A DNA stretch of 64,000 nucleotides from contig JAWIIG010000025.1 in assembly GCA_033557465.1 (NCBI GenBank), positions 4,583,001 to 4,647,000 of the forward strand, written 5' to 3'. Source of the stretch: Ichthyophis bannanicus. Lineage: Eukaryota; Chordata; Amphibia; Gymnophiona; Ichthyophiidae. A program made the translations under genes and the position numbers. Below are positions 44,851-56,293 of the stretch, in pieces. The notes beneath the pieces are model-generated. The model did not search any database and was not told the DNA's origin. It saw only the letters and a program-made list of their open reading frames with translations. How positions within the stretch are numbered: the first letter of the stretch is position 1; each line of letters begins with the position of its first letter.

Positions 44851-46766
44851 TGCAGAAGGGAACCCTGATCCTGAGAGAGAAGATCGGGTAGCAACCCCAG
44901 AGGTAGTGGTGTTTCCATGGCTAGCTGAAGCAGAAGTGGAAACCAGGGCTGCCTCGGCCACCTGGGAGCTATCAGAAGTACCGAGGCCTTGTCCCTTAGG
45001 ATCTTGAACAAGGTTCGGGCCACCAGAGGCGTGGGAGGAAACGCATAAAGGAGGCCCTGGGACCAAGAAATCAGGAAGGCATCCGCTGCTAACCTCAGGG
45101 GATGCGGTTGCCGGGAACAGAACCTGGGCAGCTGCCGGTTCAGGGGACTGGCAAAGAGATTTATGGATGGAAGTTCCCATCTCAGGAAAGTTTTCTGAAC
45201 CACCAAAGGGTGTAGTTGCCACTCGTGGGGTTGCAGAACCCTGCTCAATCTGTCTGCCAGAAAGTTTTCCTGGCCAGGGAGATAAACAGCCCTGAGAAAC
45301 ATGTTGTGTTTGAGAGCAAAAGAGCAAAGGGCCTGTGCCTCTCAACACAGGAGCCTGGACCCCGTGCCTCCCTGTTTGTTCACATAGAACATGGCCACTT
45401 GATTGTCTGTCTGTACCAGAACAGACTGGTGAGCCAAGGTGTGAGAGAAGGTTTTGAGGGCTAAGCGAATAGCCTGGAGTTCCAGAAGGTTGATTTGCTG
45501 TGTGGCCTCCCATGGAGACCACAGGCCCTGGGTGCACCTGTCCAAAGAATGTGCACCCCAGCCCTGCAAGGAGGCATCGGTGGTCAACACCACTGTAAAA
45601 AACAGGCACCTGAAAAGGCACCCACTGTAATAAGTTGGGGGGGGGGTGTAGCCACCACTGTAGGGAGTCCAGAAATGGTTTGGACACCCACACTTTGTCT
45701 GTGAGGCTTCCTGTGGCTTGTTTCCACTGAGTTCGAAGACACCATTGTGCAGGCCTCATGTGGAGGCGGGCATTGGGGGTCACATGCACTGTCGATGCCA
45801 TGTGGCCCAGGAGCTTTAGCCTGCTCAGAAACTGGTTTGCCAAGTCTATGAGTCTTTGAGCCCTGTCTCTTGGCAAGTAAGCCTTTGCTTGCAGGGAGTC
45901 CAACCTTGCCCCTATGAACTCTAGGTTCTGGGAGGGGAGCAAAGTGGACTTTGCGAAGTTTATGACAAACCCTAGGTGTTGAAGGAGGGAGACAGTTCTG
46001 AGTGTGGCTTGCCGGGCCTCCTGGGAAGTCTGACCCCTGATGAGCCAGTCGTCCAGGTAGGGGAAGACAAAGACACCCTGATTCCTTAAGTAGGCCGCCG
46101 CCACCACTGCCAGGCACTTTGTAAAGACCCTTGGGGCGGAGGTCAGGCCAAAGGGCAGTACTCTGTACTGGTAATGGTTTCCTCCCACAATGAACCTGAG
46201 GTACTTTCTGTGGTCTGGATGAATGAGGATGTGAGTGTACGCATCCTTTAGATCTAAGGAGCATAGCCATCTCCCTGCTGGAGGTAGGGCAGAAGTGTTC
46301 CAAGAGTAAGCATCTTGAACCTTTCTTTCTCCAAGAACTTGTTGAGATTCCTGAGGTCGAGAATAGGCCTGAGGCCCCCGGTTCTTTTTGGTACGAGGAA
46401 GTACCTGGAGTAGAACCCGTGACCTTGCAGGTGGGGAGGTACCGGCTCCACCGCCTGGTCTAAAAGCAGACCTCGAAGTTCCTGAAGGAGGAGGTCTGTG
46501 TGCAGAGGAGGTCGTGGAGGCTCTCCTGGGAAGTAGGTTGAAGGCAACTGCTGGAAATGGAGCATATAGCCCTTGTGGACTATGCTTAACACCCAAGCAT
46601 CTCCTGTAATGGGTGGCCACCTATGGGCAAACAGGACTAGACGACCTCCTGTGCAGAGAGGGGACAGCAGAGGTGGAAAGGCTATGCTGTGGGAGTCAAA
46701 AACCCCCTCCCTGCTGAGTGGGAGCAGGAGCCGGAGGCTTGGGGGTCTCCTGCCTACGGGGCCCAT
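44802..46766 (-). pseudogene. DIRS copy C RT-RNase H-methylase-like ORF (frameshifted)
   Basis: Frame 46766-46254 gives the RT N-terminus (FYSRYFLVPKRTGGLRPILD). The frame then shifts near 46275 to one running LCSLDLKDAYTHILI, LPFGLTSAPRVFTKC, FPYLDDWLIRG up to SLQWWLHPPP. A G run near 45636-45650 shifts it again to 45593-45342, the RNase H (LTTDASLQGWGAHS, INLLELQAIRLAL, QTDNQVAMFYVNKQGGTG), and 45302-44802 the methylase-like region (YAFPPTPLVARTL, APRWPRQPWF). All catalytic residues are visible but no single frame spans them. Confidence 0.88.
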
Positions 46767-48762
46767 GTCCCTGCCCCTTGGCCTGCTGACCCTGCTGGGG
46801 AGGCCTGGTACTGAGGGAAAGGTTTGTAGGCAGCTGCCTTCCTCGGGTAAAAGGACTTCTTACCCGAGCCCTTCTTCCTCTGAGAAGGGGCAGACATTTT
46901 TCTGGACAGCTTTGTCCTAGTCAGGTGCTTGGTTTCGAGTTCAGCCGCCTTCTCGGCCATGGGCTTGCCAAAAAGATTCTCACCTCGGCAAGGGACATCG
47001 ACCAACTTGTCCTGCACCCAGGGCTCGAGGTCCGATGACTGCAACCATGCCTGGCATCGAGCCCCGATGCCGGCTGCCACTACACGGGCCAAAGCCTCGA
47101 AGCCATCGTAGGCCACTCGGGACATGAACTTTGAGCATTCCCGGATTCCCGAGGACAAGGTCTTGAACCTCTGCAAAGGTTCCCCGGAGAGGCCAGCAGA
47201 GAACCCGGCAAGTTCCTTCACCAGTTCTCGGAGGTACATGCCCATATACAGCTGGTAAGACTGGACATGGCAAGCAAGCATCGAGCCCTGGAAGCACTTT
47301 CTGCCGAAAGCATCCAGGTTCTGGGCCTCCCTGCCGGGAGGCACCGCAGAGTGCATCTTCTGGCTTTTCAGACGATGCATGGCCGATTCCACCACCATGG
47401 AATGGTGCGGCAGCTGCGCCTTCTGGAAACCAGGGCTCTTACGGAGTCGACAGATGGAATCGACCCGCTTGCTCAAAACCAGCGCTGAGGCCGGTGCCTC
47501 CCACATCTGGAAGAGGAGCTGTTCCAGCATCAGAGGAACAGGCACAGTAAAGGACTCCTTCGGAGGAGAGTCATACTGGAGGGCCTCGAGCTCTTCGGCT
47601 CGAGGCTCCTCCTCGGGGTCCGCAGGAATCGCCAAAGCCTTGGCCATGTCCCTGATGAACTCCAAGAACCTGGTGTCCTCCGGAGGGGAGGGGACCTACT
47701 CCAGGGCTCAGACTGCGATGAGTCCGAAGGGACGCACCGAGTCCGAAAAGTATCGGGGGACTCCTCATCCTCTGTCTCCCACGCGGACTCATCCGACGAG
47801 AAATCGGGGGGCTCCGACCGCACGGGCCTCGGTGGCACCCGTGTCAACACCCTCAGTTCCGAGCGGGAGGTCGAGGGTGAGGGTGACCATGACCGAGGAC
47901 GACCTCGAACCCTCAAGGTCTCGAGTATTGGCTCGGTCTCCGGGGTCGACTTAGACGTCGATGTCCCGGTGGTCGGGGCAGATGCACCAGCGAGGCTGGC
48001 CATCAGCACCCGCTGCTGATCCATGAAGGCAGACAATCTGCACTCCAAGGCTGTCAGCCTGAGTCCAAGCTCAGGAGACTCAGCAGCCACCGACTCGGGC
48101 CCCGGTGGTGCCAGGCCCGACGTCGGCTCCCTAGGAGGAGAGTCCACAAGGACAACAGGACTTATGTGTCCAGCGGGCTAAGTCTCCACATGAGGTATCT
48201 TGGACAGCTTCTCCTGCTCCAAGGGCCCGGGACAGCAGTCGGGGGTCCGAGACCTGGCCCTCGAGGAACCAGGGACCTCCTCTGATGCCGTCCTCACGAG
48301 CCGTTTCTTCCTCTTACGTTCCCGATCGGGGGACCCCCTGTCTGAGGAACCCCGGCGAAGCTCGGGATCAGACTCCCGAGACGTCGAGGCCTCGGACGAG
48401 ATCCGGGCCCGGCCGGAGGCAGAGTCAGAAAAAATCTGTTCTTTCTGATGCTGGCAGCTTCATAGTGCCTTGGTGGACATTTTGCCACATGGGACACAGA
48501 CCTTAGGATCATGATCCAGTCCAAGGCATCGAAGGCAGCAGTCGTGTGTGTCGGTGAGAGACATCAGTTTCTTGCACCGATCACACTTTTTGAAACCGCT
48601 GGAAGCCATCGGGGAAAAAAGGGCCCCCGCGAGGTCAAAGGACCGGCCTTCCAGGGAAAAAACAAAAAGGGCGCAAATGCCAGACACGAAGGGCAAAAAA
48701 CGAAAAATAGAAGACGGGCTCGATACCGGTGTACCGAACCCGGCGGGAAGGGGAACCGGCAT
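46754..48762 (-). pseudogene. DIRS copy C gag-like ORF (three frames)
   Basis: N-terminal zinc-finger-like part in 48762-48460 (KKCDRCKKLMSL-type region with CLRCLGLDHDPKVCVPCG), an acidic Ser/Pro/Glu-rich middle in 48147-47530, and a long C-terminal frame 47665-46754 of 303 codons with LSGEPLQRFKTLSSGIRE, EALARVVAAGIGARCQ and a basic tail. Only the last frame is long and open. Position 5' of the RT supports a gag role. Confidence 0.78.
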
Positions 48763-48865
48763 CGAACCGGAGAAAAAAATATGAAGAATCGCAAGAAAAA
48801 AACGTCAACTTTTCCGGGTGACACGGACAGACGTCCGGTGGGCTCCACGGAAAAAGAAAGACTGA

Positions 48866-49020
48866 GCAAGATGGCACCTTTAGGCGGGAAGGGGACCGCG
48901 CATGCGTGCAGTATTCCCAAAGGCTTTCTTAGAAAGCTGGGGAAATGCTCCGCACGGGGGCTCCATCGACGTCGATGTCACCCCATAAGTGAGGACCGAC
49001 TTCCTGCTTGGTCCTGGAGA
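48866..49020. repeat. DIRS copy C right terminal inverted repeat
   Basis: AGCAAGATGGCACCTTTAGG, then GCAGTATTCCCAAAGGCTTT, then CATCGACGTCGATGTCACCC, ending at GGTCCTGGAGA. Inverse of the left end. Confidence 0.88.
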
Positions 49021-49384
49021 ATAAAAATAAATATTGGAATATGGGCAAATCAGTATCAAGCTGAAATATCATCTAACTATAATCCTAGGTAGAATAAAGC
49101 ATGCAAAGTAAATAATATTTTGCATATAACAATATGAAGATGCATTTTGTAATGCCATTATTTTTTGTGGTGTTGTAATCTATTAGCCTTTGGCCACATG
49201 CCTCAAGAACCCAAGTAAAGTACTTCTACATTTTTTTTATTCTTAGAAAATACAAATTTATTTGACATTTCTTTTGCCTATAAATGCTTAAGCTAGTGTA
49301 GGAATTAAGGAGAGTTATTATAATATATTCAGAAGATAGTGAAGATAGTTCGTAACCGAGCCAGGGTGTTCTAATCATTTTTTA
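49021..49384. other. MRPS27 intron, nothing recognised
   Basis: AT-rich intronic sequence directly right of DIRS copy C. Confidence 0.5.
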
Positions 49385-49466
49385 AATTTTGGTACTTAGT
49401 TTACCCCTTTCCAGTAGTAGCTCAAACGGAATTACATTCAGGTACAGCTAGTATTTCTCTGTCCTT

Positions 49467-49640
49467 TGGCTGGCCCCAAACTTGGTTCAAGGTGCTGATG
49501 CCCTAGGCAGACCTTAGGTCTTATAACCACCTTAGCTATCAAAATCTATCATTTAGCTTTGAATTCCCTGCTGTTAGCCAAACCCCAAAAGTTTTCACCC
49601 TAGGCGACAGCCTGGTTTGCTTGATGATTGGATCAGCCCT
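49467..49640. mobile_element. hAT-type MITE inside the SINE
   Basis: GGCTGGCCCCAAACTTGG, GCCCTAGGCAGACC, and right end GATTGGATCAGCCC match the family at 32263 and 37672. Flanks show only a degenerate 8-base duplication. Confidence 0.65.
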
Positions 49641-49725
49641 ATCCTGTCCCCATGCGGCTTATAGTTTAAGTTCATACCTGAGTCAATGGAGGGGGGGTTA
49701 AGTAATTTGCCCAAGCCCACAATCA

Positions 49726-50243
49726 GCCTATATGCTCATATAACCCCTCTTCTCAAGTCAGTTCATTGGCTGCCTATCCGTTTCCGTATCCAGTTCAAAC
49801 TTCTCCTACTGACCTATAAGTGCATTCACTCTGCAGCTCCTCACTACCTTTTTTCTCATCTCTCCCTACACCCTCCTCGGAACTCCGCTCTTCTGGCAGA
49901 TCCCTTCTATCTGTGCCCGTCCCTTCTACTGCAACTCCAGACTTTGATCGTTCCACCTTGCTGTTCCTTATGCCTGGAACAAACTACCCAAGTCTGTGCA
50001 TCAGGCTTCATCTCTGGCTCTTTTCAAATCCAGGCTGAAAACTCACCTCTTTGAGGCCACTTTTTGATCCTGATCCGCTTAGTCTCCTATGTATTTCCTT
50101 ACTATTCCCCTAGATACATCCTTCTCCTCAGCTGTTGTGTTGTGTGTCTTGCCTAGATTGTAAGCTCTGAAGAACAGGGGCCGTCTTTTACATGTGTCTG
50201 TACAGTGCTGCGTACGCCTTGCAGCGCTATACAAATGATCAGT
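49726..50243 (+). mobile_element. L2-like LINE 3' end inside the SINE
   Basis: Encodes PLLKSVHWLPIRFRIQFKLL and LTYKCIHSAAPHYLFSHLSL, the C-terminal block of L2-type RT proteins, then a 3'UTR with TAGATTGTAAGCTCTGAAGA and GCAGCGCTATACAAATGATC. The - strand relative is at 62981-64000. Confidence 0.82.
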
Positions 50244-50445
50244 AGCAGTAACCTCTGGCTTCCCTGGTTCCCAGCCTATTGCTCTTACTACTAGGCTACT
50301 CCTCCATTCTAATTGCTGTTGGAGAGTGGGTGGAAAGATAGGAACCTAGTTTCATACTTGATAGTTGTTTCCCTTGATTGTATCCTTTTGGTCTATGATA
50401 AAATCTTCATACAAGCTATAACATGAGTTAGCTAAATTCTAAATC

Positions 50446-50632
50446 TGTAGTTCCCAAACCTGTACTGTAGGACTCCCAGCCAGTCAGGTTTTCAGGATAT
50501 CTGCAATGGATATTCAGAAGATAGATTTGCATGTACTGATTCCATTGCATTCAGTTTATCTTATGCATATTCATTGTGGATATCCTAAAAACCCAACTGG
50601 CTGGAGGACCTCTAGGACAAGTTTGGAACCCA
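50446..50632. mobile_element. palindromic MITE (family with TTCCCAAACCTG terminus)
   Basis: Left arm GTTCCCAAACCTGTACTGTA, CAGCCAGTCAGGTTTTCAGG pairs with right arm CCTAAAAACCCAACTGGCTG and GACAAGTTTGGAACCC, with a short centre around the GATTTGCATG word. Half a copy is at 33636. Confidence 0.8.
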
Positions 50633-51734
50633 CTCCTCCAGATCCTTTAGCTTTTACATGAGGTTTTGTCAGAGAAGTACATTAAAAGCAGGGCTTTTTT
50701 GAGGGGGGTACAGAATACTGGCACCTTTTTCATTGCCTGCTAAAACTGTCCCATGGTCCTCATGTATTAATGAGAGAGACCTGCATATGAGTACTAACAC
50801 TTTTTCTTTTTTTTAGGAAAAATGAACTGATTAAAAGCATAAAGAAAAAAGGAAGCAAACTGGACAGATCAGATGACCTTCATCCCTGGTCAGATCGTAA
50901 ATTTCCGTGTAAAAGCAGACTAATTACTCTCCACTGTGATATGGGGAAAAATTCCTTCATACTCCTGTTCCTTTGGATTGTTTAAACAGATCTGACAGAC
51001 TCTAGTAGTGGAGAAACTCATGAACTACCCAACTACTAAGCAGGGCTCACAAAATATGAACATTTAATGGCCCTTTATTAATTCTATAGTGAAAGACAAA
51101 CTTGTACATTCTAGCAACATCTGTCCAAGCTGCAGAGTTATTCTCCTCGTGACTAAAAATACCATCTCACAGCCTCTCCCCCTACTGGCAGCAGCATGGG
51201 TGGAGGACCCCTGCAAACTGAAGGATTTTCTCCTTACTAGATTCATCAATGGCTGGGTTGCTGCTTTTCTAGAAGGGACATTTTGTTCATGTCTGCAAAT
51301 GAGACATACTACTGGCTACCTCATGTTGTTACGAGAATATCTAAGGCTCGTCAACTATTCTTTGTAGACGCTAAGAGTTTTAAGAATATGTATTTGCCAG
51401 CCCCTTTATGATTCTGCTTCAGCATATCTTAGTGAATGCAAACCGTGTATTTGTGCTACAGGAAACTAGCCCTGTTTAGTGCTAAGTGATCTTAAAGGAG
51501 GAAAAGGCTGAACATTTTCAAAGGATAGCTTCCCTGCGTTTGTGTGCTTGTAATGTTTGTTGTGTATGGAGCAGCTCCAATGAAGAAAACAATATTAGCC
51601 TGAGTTGGTACAGCTAAAAGGATTGTGGTGGTCTTTTTACTAAAATATGATATGTAAACATTTGTAGTTACTGCCCAGTAATTGCAAAGCCTCTACGTGA
51701 ACTGTTGCGTGGCATTCCAGGCATCTGCTCATGA
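50633..51734. other. MRPS27 intron, nothing firmly recognised
   Basis: An exon-like stretch at 50819-50980 (TTTTTTTTAG then about 160 bases open on +) has no recognisable protein family. No element termini found. Confidence 0.45.
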
Positions 51735-52191
51735 AAGGTGACATTTTACTTACCAGTTAATGTCCTTTCCTTGTGTCTTGCTAGACCAGTCCAGACAATG
51801 GGTTGCGTTCCCCTACCAGCAGATTGGTGGAGAAAAAGAACTAATGAAAAGCCCAGGTTTCAATGACATCACCCTCATGCCTCTATTTGCCTGAGCCACC
51901 AGAGGTCCCTCAGTATTTGTCCAAAAGCATATGGAGAAAACATGGCAAGGCTCACACAACCTCAATCATCGGCAACAAGGAGTAATCAATAGTTGAGAAC
52001 TATGTACAGGAAAGCATAAACAGAAGGCTATCTGTAGAAGATGAACCTGCAGAGTCCAGCACAAAAATCATAGCAAACCCAAGGGTACTGCAGCAGAAGG
52101 GCAGAACAAATACAGTTTCAGGGACAGACTAGCAGGACTCAAGGAAAGGACATTATCTGGTAAGTGAAAAGTCACTTTCCATTTCGTCCTT

Positions 52192-53510
52192 CTAGACTAG
52201 TCCAGACAAGTGGGGTGTACCAAAGCTACACCAACACTGGGCGGGAGAAGACACAGTAGCTCGCAAAACTCTTGAGCCAAAGGCGGTGTCCATCTGTGTG
52301 TGGACATCCAAGCAGCAATGCTTGATAAAAGTGGAAAGTGATGCCCATATTGTTGCCCAACAAATGTCCACAGGAACTACCGAGCTCCACTTCACCCACT
52401 AGGATGCTTGTGCTCGGGTATAATGGGCGCATAAACCCTCCGGAAGCGCCTGTTCCGCAACAGATATGCTGAGGCAATAGCCTCCTTAATCCAGTGCCCC
52501 AGTCCTTGCAGGAGCTAGAAAATATCACAAAAAGATGGTCTGATTTACGAAAGGAATTCATAACTTCCAAGAACTGGAGAAGCACCCTTCGGATATCCAC
52601 AATGTGAAGATCCTTATCCTTCCGCCGGCACTGCTTCTTAGAGAAGGAGGGAAGGCAAGCCTGTGTCTCACGTGAAAGGAGACAGCACCTTAGGCAAGAA
52701 GGGGGCACAGGCCAAATGGAAACGGACTCCTTTGAAAAAGACAGATAAGGATCCCAGCAATACAGAGTCTGCAGCTCAGAGATCCACCTTGCAGAACAAA
52801 TTACGACCAAGAAGACAGTCTTGAATGCTTAATCCTTTAAGGCAGCTTGCTTCAATGGCTCAAAGGGTGCCCCCATTAGTGCCCTGAACATCAGTCATAG
52901 ATCCCAGGAAAGGATCATAAGCTGAAGGAGAAGTTGCAGATGCCGAATCTCCTGGAGAAAATGAGACGTCCATATCCAAGGCCAAAGACTTGCTCATCAC
53001 CAGAACACAAAAACAGGTCAGAGCTGTCACCTGAACTTTCAAGGAGCTAAGTGAGGGGCCCTTCTCTAGGTCATCCTGCAGAAAGGCCAACAGGGAGGAC
53101 ACCTTGGCAGCCTCAGGAGCCAACAGCCATGTGCAGTACCAGTGCTCAAAGCAGAACCATATCCGTACATATGTTAGCTTGGTAGACCTCCTCTGGGCAC
53201 CAAGCAGAATAAAGTTCACTGCTGGAGAGTAGTTCTTACGCGTTAGCAGTCTCCTTTCAAGAGCCATGCTGCAGGCGAGAAGGGAGTTGGGTCCTCCAGA
53301 ATGATCAGTCCCTGCTGCAATAGCCCCTGAAATAGAGGCAGCCAAAGAGGCAGTGCCTGCAGGAGCTGCATCAGGTCTCCAAGCCACTCTATACACAATC
53401 AATTCAACACTGCCAGACCAATTCTGCTGGAGTGGCACTCTATATGCCAAACCACACGCCCCACCAGGGGCCACAGAGGAAACACATACAGTAGCTGCTG
53501 ACTTGGCCAA
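52192..53510 (-). pseudogene. DIRS copy D tyrosine recombinase, catalytic Tyr lost
   Basis: 53510-52860 holds the N-terminal half (SSLLAFLQDDLEKGPSLSSL), 52810-52226 the C-terminal half (VVICSARWISELQTL, DKDLHIVDIRRVLLQFLEVM). The last block PVDICWATIWASLSTFIKH continues in 52395-52192 and reads HCCLD where other copies have HYCLD or HYRID: the codon at 52315-52317 is TGC on the - strand, so the nucleophile Tyr has become Cys. The catalytic Arg is kept (CSARWISEL). Confidence 0.82.
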
Positions 53511-53948
53511 GGCTGGGTCAGGACATCAATGCCTTCAGGCCCCATCTCCGTGTGATGACTGAAGCAGCGGTAAACATTTGCATTAGAGTGGGTTGCCATC
53601 AGATCCATCTTGAGGTGACCCAACAGTGCAGAATCAACTGAAACACCTCCTGACTCTACTCCTACACTCCAGGATTCAGAGAGTGCAGCTGAGGAAGTCC
53701 ATTTCCATACTGTCCACTCCAGCAATGTGCTGTGCCGACAAGGCTAAGAGATTCTTCTCCGCACAGACAAACAGGAGCATCATCTCCAGTGCCACCCCAG
53801 CGCACCTTGTGCCATCTTGCCAACTGACATAAGCTACCACTGAAGCATTGTCTGAAAACACTCGAACCACCTGGCCCCTGACTAGGGGTCGGAGATGCAG
53901 AAGAACCAACCTGATGGTCCTCATCTCGAGGCGGTTAATGGACCACAC
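53399..53948 (-). pseudogene. DIRS copy D RNase H end and methylase-like region
   Basis: Frame 53948-53676 reads INRLEMRTIRLVLLHL, then VFSDNASVVAYVSWQDGT, the C-terminal part of the DIRS RNase H. Frame 53725-53399 carries the following block (HLKMDLMATHSNANVYRCF, LLYVFPLWPLVGRVV). RT upstream is deleted. Confidence 0.8.
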
Positions 53949-54523
53949 TGCTTCCCTGCTTGGCAGGAAAACTCGATTCGAAAGTTGAAATGTGCTCTCA
54001 GAAACTCTTAGGAATGCAACAGCTGGCTCTTTTCCTGATTGATTATCCAGTCTAGGCGTTTCAGAAAGGACATCACTCAGGATGTCACCCGAGACACTTC
54101 TGAGAAAGATCCGTCAATTTCAAAAGCGGATGAGACCCTGGTAAATCAACCTGGTCTTCTGGACTAGGTGGATCACGCTGGCCTCTGCATAATCTGAAAG
54201 TGAGAACACTCCAGTATCCGAGGCATAGTCAACATTTCGGATAGTTCCCGGCTGTTCTCCATCCAGAAAGGGCCCCTCACCAGGGACATTTAGCCAAAGG
54301 TAAGCACACAGGGCTTCTACTTTCAGCCTGCCTGACATGAGACTGTGTCCATGGGCACCCAGAGGCCACAGGATGTAAATTTCCATGCCAGAAGGACCAG
54401 GCCTGTTGCAAAGAGGAAAATAATTCTAGGGAAGACAATCAGGAGTCAAGAAGCTCTCCTTTCGGATAAGGCTCCCCAACAGAGAAAACAGCTGCCACAG
54501 ATCCCTAGAGGATGAAGAGCAGC

Positions 54524-54850
54524 TCACAGCACAGTTGCTGGAGCCTCTGGCGGCTGAACATCCTTACCCTTAGCGCCAGTCTGCACCTCCTGCCCTGAAG
54601 CAGGAAAGGGCAGACTAACTGCATGTCCCAGCTGAGAGGGGGAAATCATGTCCTCCAGGGCTGACTCAAAAGCTGCCATGCAGGAAGGGCAGAGTCCAAA
54701 ATCCAAGAATGAGGCTCCTTGTTTTCCATAGTTCAAACAACGTTTCCTGAAAGAAGACAGTTAGGGTAAGTGTCACAAGAGCATGTGCTAAGGCCACATT
54801 GGCCCGCAAGCATGCTTTAGCTCCAAACAAAGCTAATGACAAGGTCAAGC
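54524..54850 (-). pseudogene. DIRS copy D gag N-terminal fragment
   Basis: The sequence around LDFGLCPSCMAAFESALED resembles the zinc-finger part of the gag-like ORFs in copies B and C. It lies at the proper place between the terminal repeat and the RT deletion. Short and broken. Confidence 0.5.
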
Positions 54851-55494
54851 CTTGATAATCATTCCTTGAGTGCCCCAGGCATAGAATTTGTGCTGGGCTC
54901 AGCTCTATTCCTCTGAAACTGCTTCACTGGCTAGTTTGTGTTTTTACAGCACTGTGTGGAAGGTAGCTGGCAGGCAGATACCTCTAAAAGCCTTCTCTAA
55001 CCTTTGGGAGCGAGCAGAGGGAAATGGAGGAGAGAGGGGGCACTGAGGTTGTGTAAGGCTGCTGTACTCTTCCAGATTCTTCTAAATTGTGTCTGTTCAA
55101 CAGGCCCTTATCATGATAAGGGCGTGGAGCTGAACGAATTTTCACTCCTTCTAGGGCTACCAAAAAGACCATGGTCTAGTGGAGCCGCCCATGTTGCACT
55201 CAAGTGAGACAGTCACCCTTTTAGGGCTCAAGGTGGTCAGTCACGAGTGTTTAATCAATCTCTTTTACTCTCAATACTCAGATTTTCTAAAGAGAGGAGA
55301 AAATCCATCTACCATTTGCTGGAGACAAAGAAATACTGAGGAACCTCTGGTGGCTGAGGTGAATAGAAGCATGAGAGTGATGTCATTGAAACCTGGGCTT
55401 TTCATTGGTTCTTTGTCTCCACCATTCTGCTGGTAGGGGAACACAACCCACTTGTCTGGACTGGTCTAGCAGAATTATATAGAAATACACTTAC

Positions 55495-56293
55495 GGGCTG
55501 ATGCAGAAAGACTAGGGTGTCTTTTGTGTGCAGAGAACGCAACATATGCTCAAGTATCACTACACCAAATGCAGAAAAGAGATTGACACATGCGTAAACA
55601 GCAAAAAAAAAGTATATGCACACAGCAACGCCAAGCATATTTAAGCAATATGTAAATAAGCTGTGCATATTAAAATGGAATGCTAATAAGGTCTACGCCC
55701 AATGCAGAGAAACGCGTAGAGGATTACATAACCAGGCATAACGTGCAGGAGCACCATTATCTCTATGCCTGGTCTGAGGTGACTTTAAAATCTTGCATGT
55801 GTAGAGAAAGACTGGTTTAGGGTGTGTACTGGTGAACAGTTATTGCACCTTCAACATGAAAATTTTCTGCATGTATCTTTCAGCGTATAAGCAAATGTTT
55901 GGGGTTCAAGAAGAAGTGTCTTTTGCTTCTTATCCTTATGTGCTCTTTGGACTCACTCATATCATTCTCCAGTTATGTTATATATCTATTTCATAAAAAC
56001 ATGTTTTTGGTCAAAATAGTGTTGATTATTATGGGGTGAGCACCAAAAGAACCTGCACGTCCCATGCGCATAACGTGAATGTTTGACATATACGTGCATG
56101 CGCACACGGCCACTTGTAGTGCATCTATTGTTTGCGCATACACTGGCTTCCCTCCTTTCAACTTTACGCCAAAGTTTTGCATACACGCCCTTTGCTGCAT
56201 ATCGGTACTGAAGTTTCATGCTATCGGCGTGCTACAAAAACACATACACAGCTAATGGCGTGCGACTTCAGCATAGACTTTATGCATCAGCCT
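55495..56293. mobile_element. MITE with CGGGCTGATGCAGAAAG termini (about 800 bp)
   Basis: Left end CGGGCTGATGCAGAAAG and right end CTTTATGCATCAGCCTG form an inverted pair. The inside has imperfect dyads around TACGTGCATGCGCAC. No transposase. Confidence 0.7.

Larger units (their letters stand above)
43260..49020 (-). mobile_element. DIRS retrotransposon, copy C (nearly complete)
   Basis: A 5.8-kb element in the last MRPS27 intron, in the same orientation as the gene. Terminal inverted repeats of about 160 bp (43292-43460 and 48866-49020) match at roughly nine bases in ten (e.g. GCCCCCGTGCGGAACATTTC against its inverse GAAATGCTCCGCACGGGGGC). An internal complementary region lies at 43525-43640. 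Gag, RT, RNase H, methylase-like and recombinase coding are all recognisable. A few frameshifts remain, two near homopolymers. It is a different family from copies A/D and B. Confidence 0.93.
49385..50318 (-). repeat. tRNA-derived SINE split by a MITE and an L2
   Basis: Pieces 49385-49466, 49641-49725 and 50244-50318 together form one SINE on the - strand: head GGAGTAGCCTAGTAGTAAGA, then the region around GGGCAAATTACTTAACCC, then a part with TGTACCTGAATGTAATTCC. They are in the right order, so the two blocks between them are later insertions. Confidence 0.75.
51735..55485 (-). mobile_element. DIRS retrotransposon, copy D (internally deleted)
   Basis: Left terminal repeat 51765-51905 (TTGCTAGACCAGTCCAGACA, AGCCCAGGTTTCAATGACAT), internal complementary region 52095-52210, right inverted terminal repeat about 55335-55485 (GATGTCATTGAAACCTGGGC, GTCTGGACTGGTCTAGCAG). 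Recombinase, RNase H/methylase-like and gag pieces remain, but RT is missing between about 53960 and 54400. Same family as copy A. It lies in the last MRPS27 intron on the same strand as the gene. Confidence 0.87.

Noticed and set aside
45584..46303. 239-codon frame in DIRS copy C
   Set aside because: An alternative-frame reading of the RT region; the motifs lie in the other frame.
50819..50980. Exon-like open stretch after a polypyrimidine tract on +
   Set aside because: No recognisable protein, wrong strand for MRPS27, and no clear donor. Composition is ordinary intron.
55700..55725. GAGAAACGCGTAGAGG, like the 3' half of a hammerhead
   Set aside because: No CTGATGA box upstream and it lies inside a MITE; taken as chance or a remote relic.
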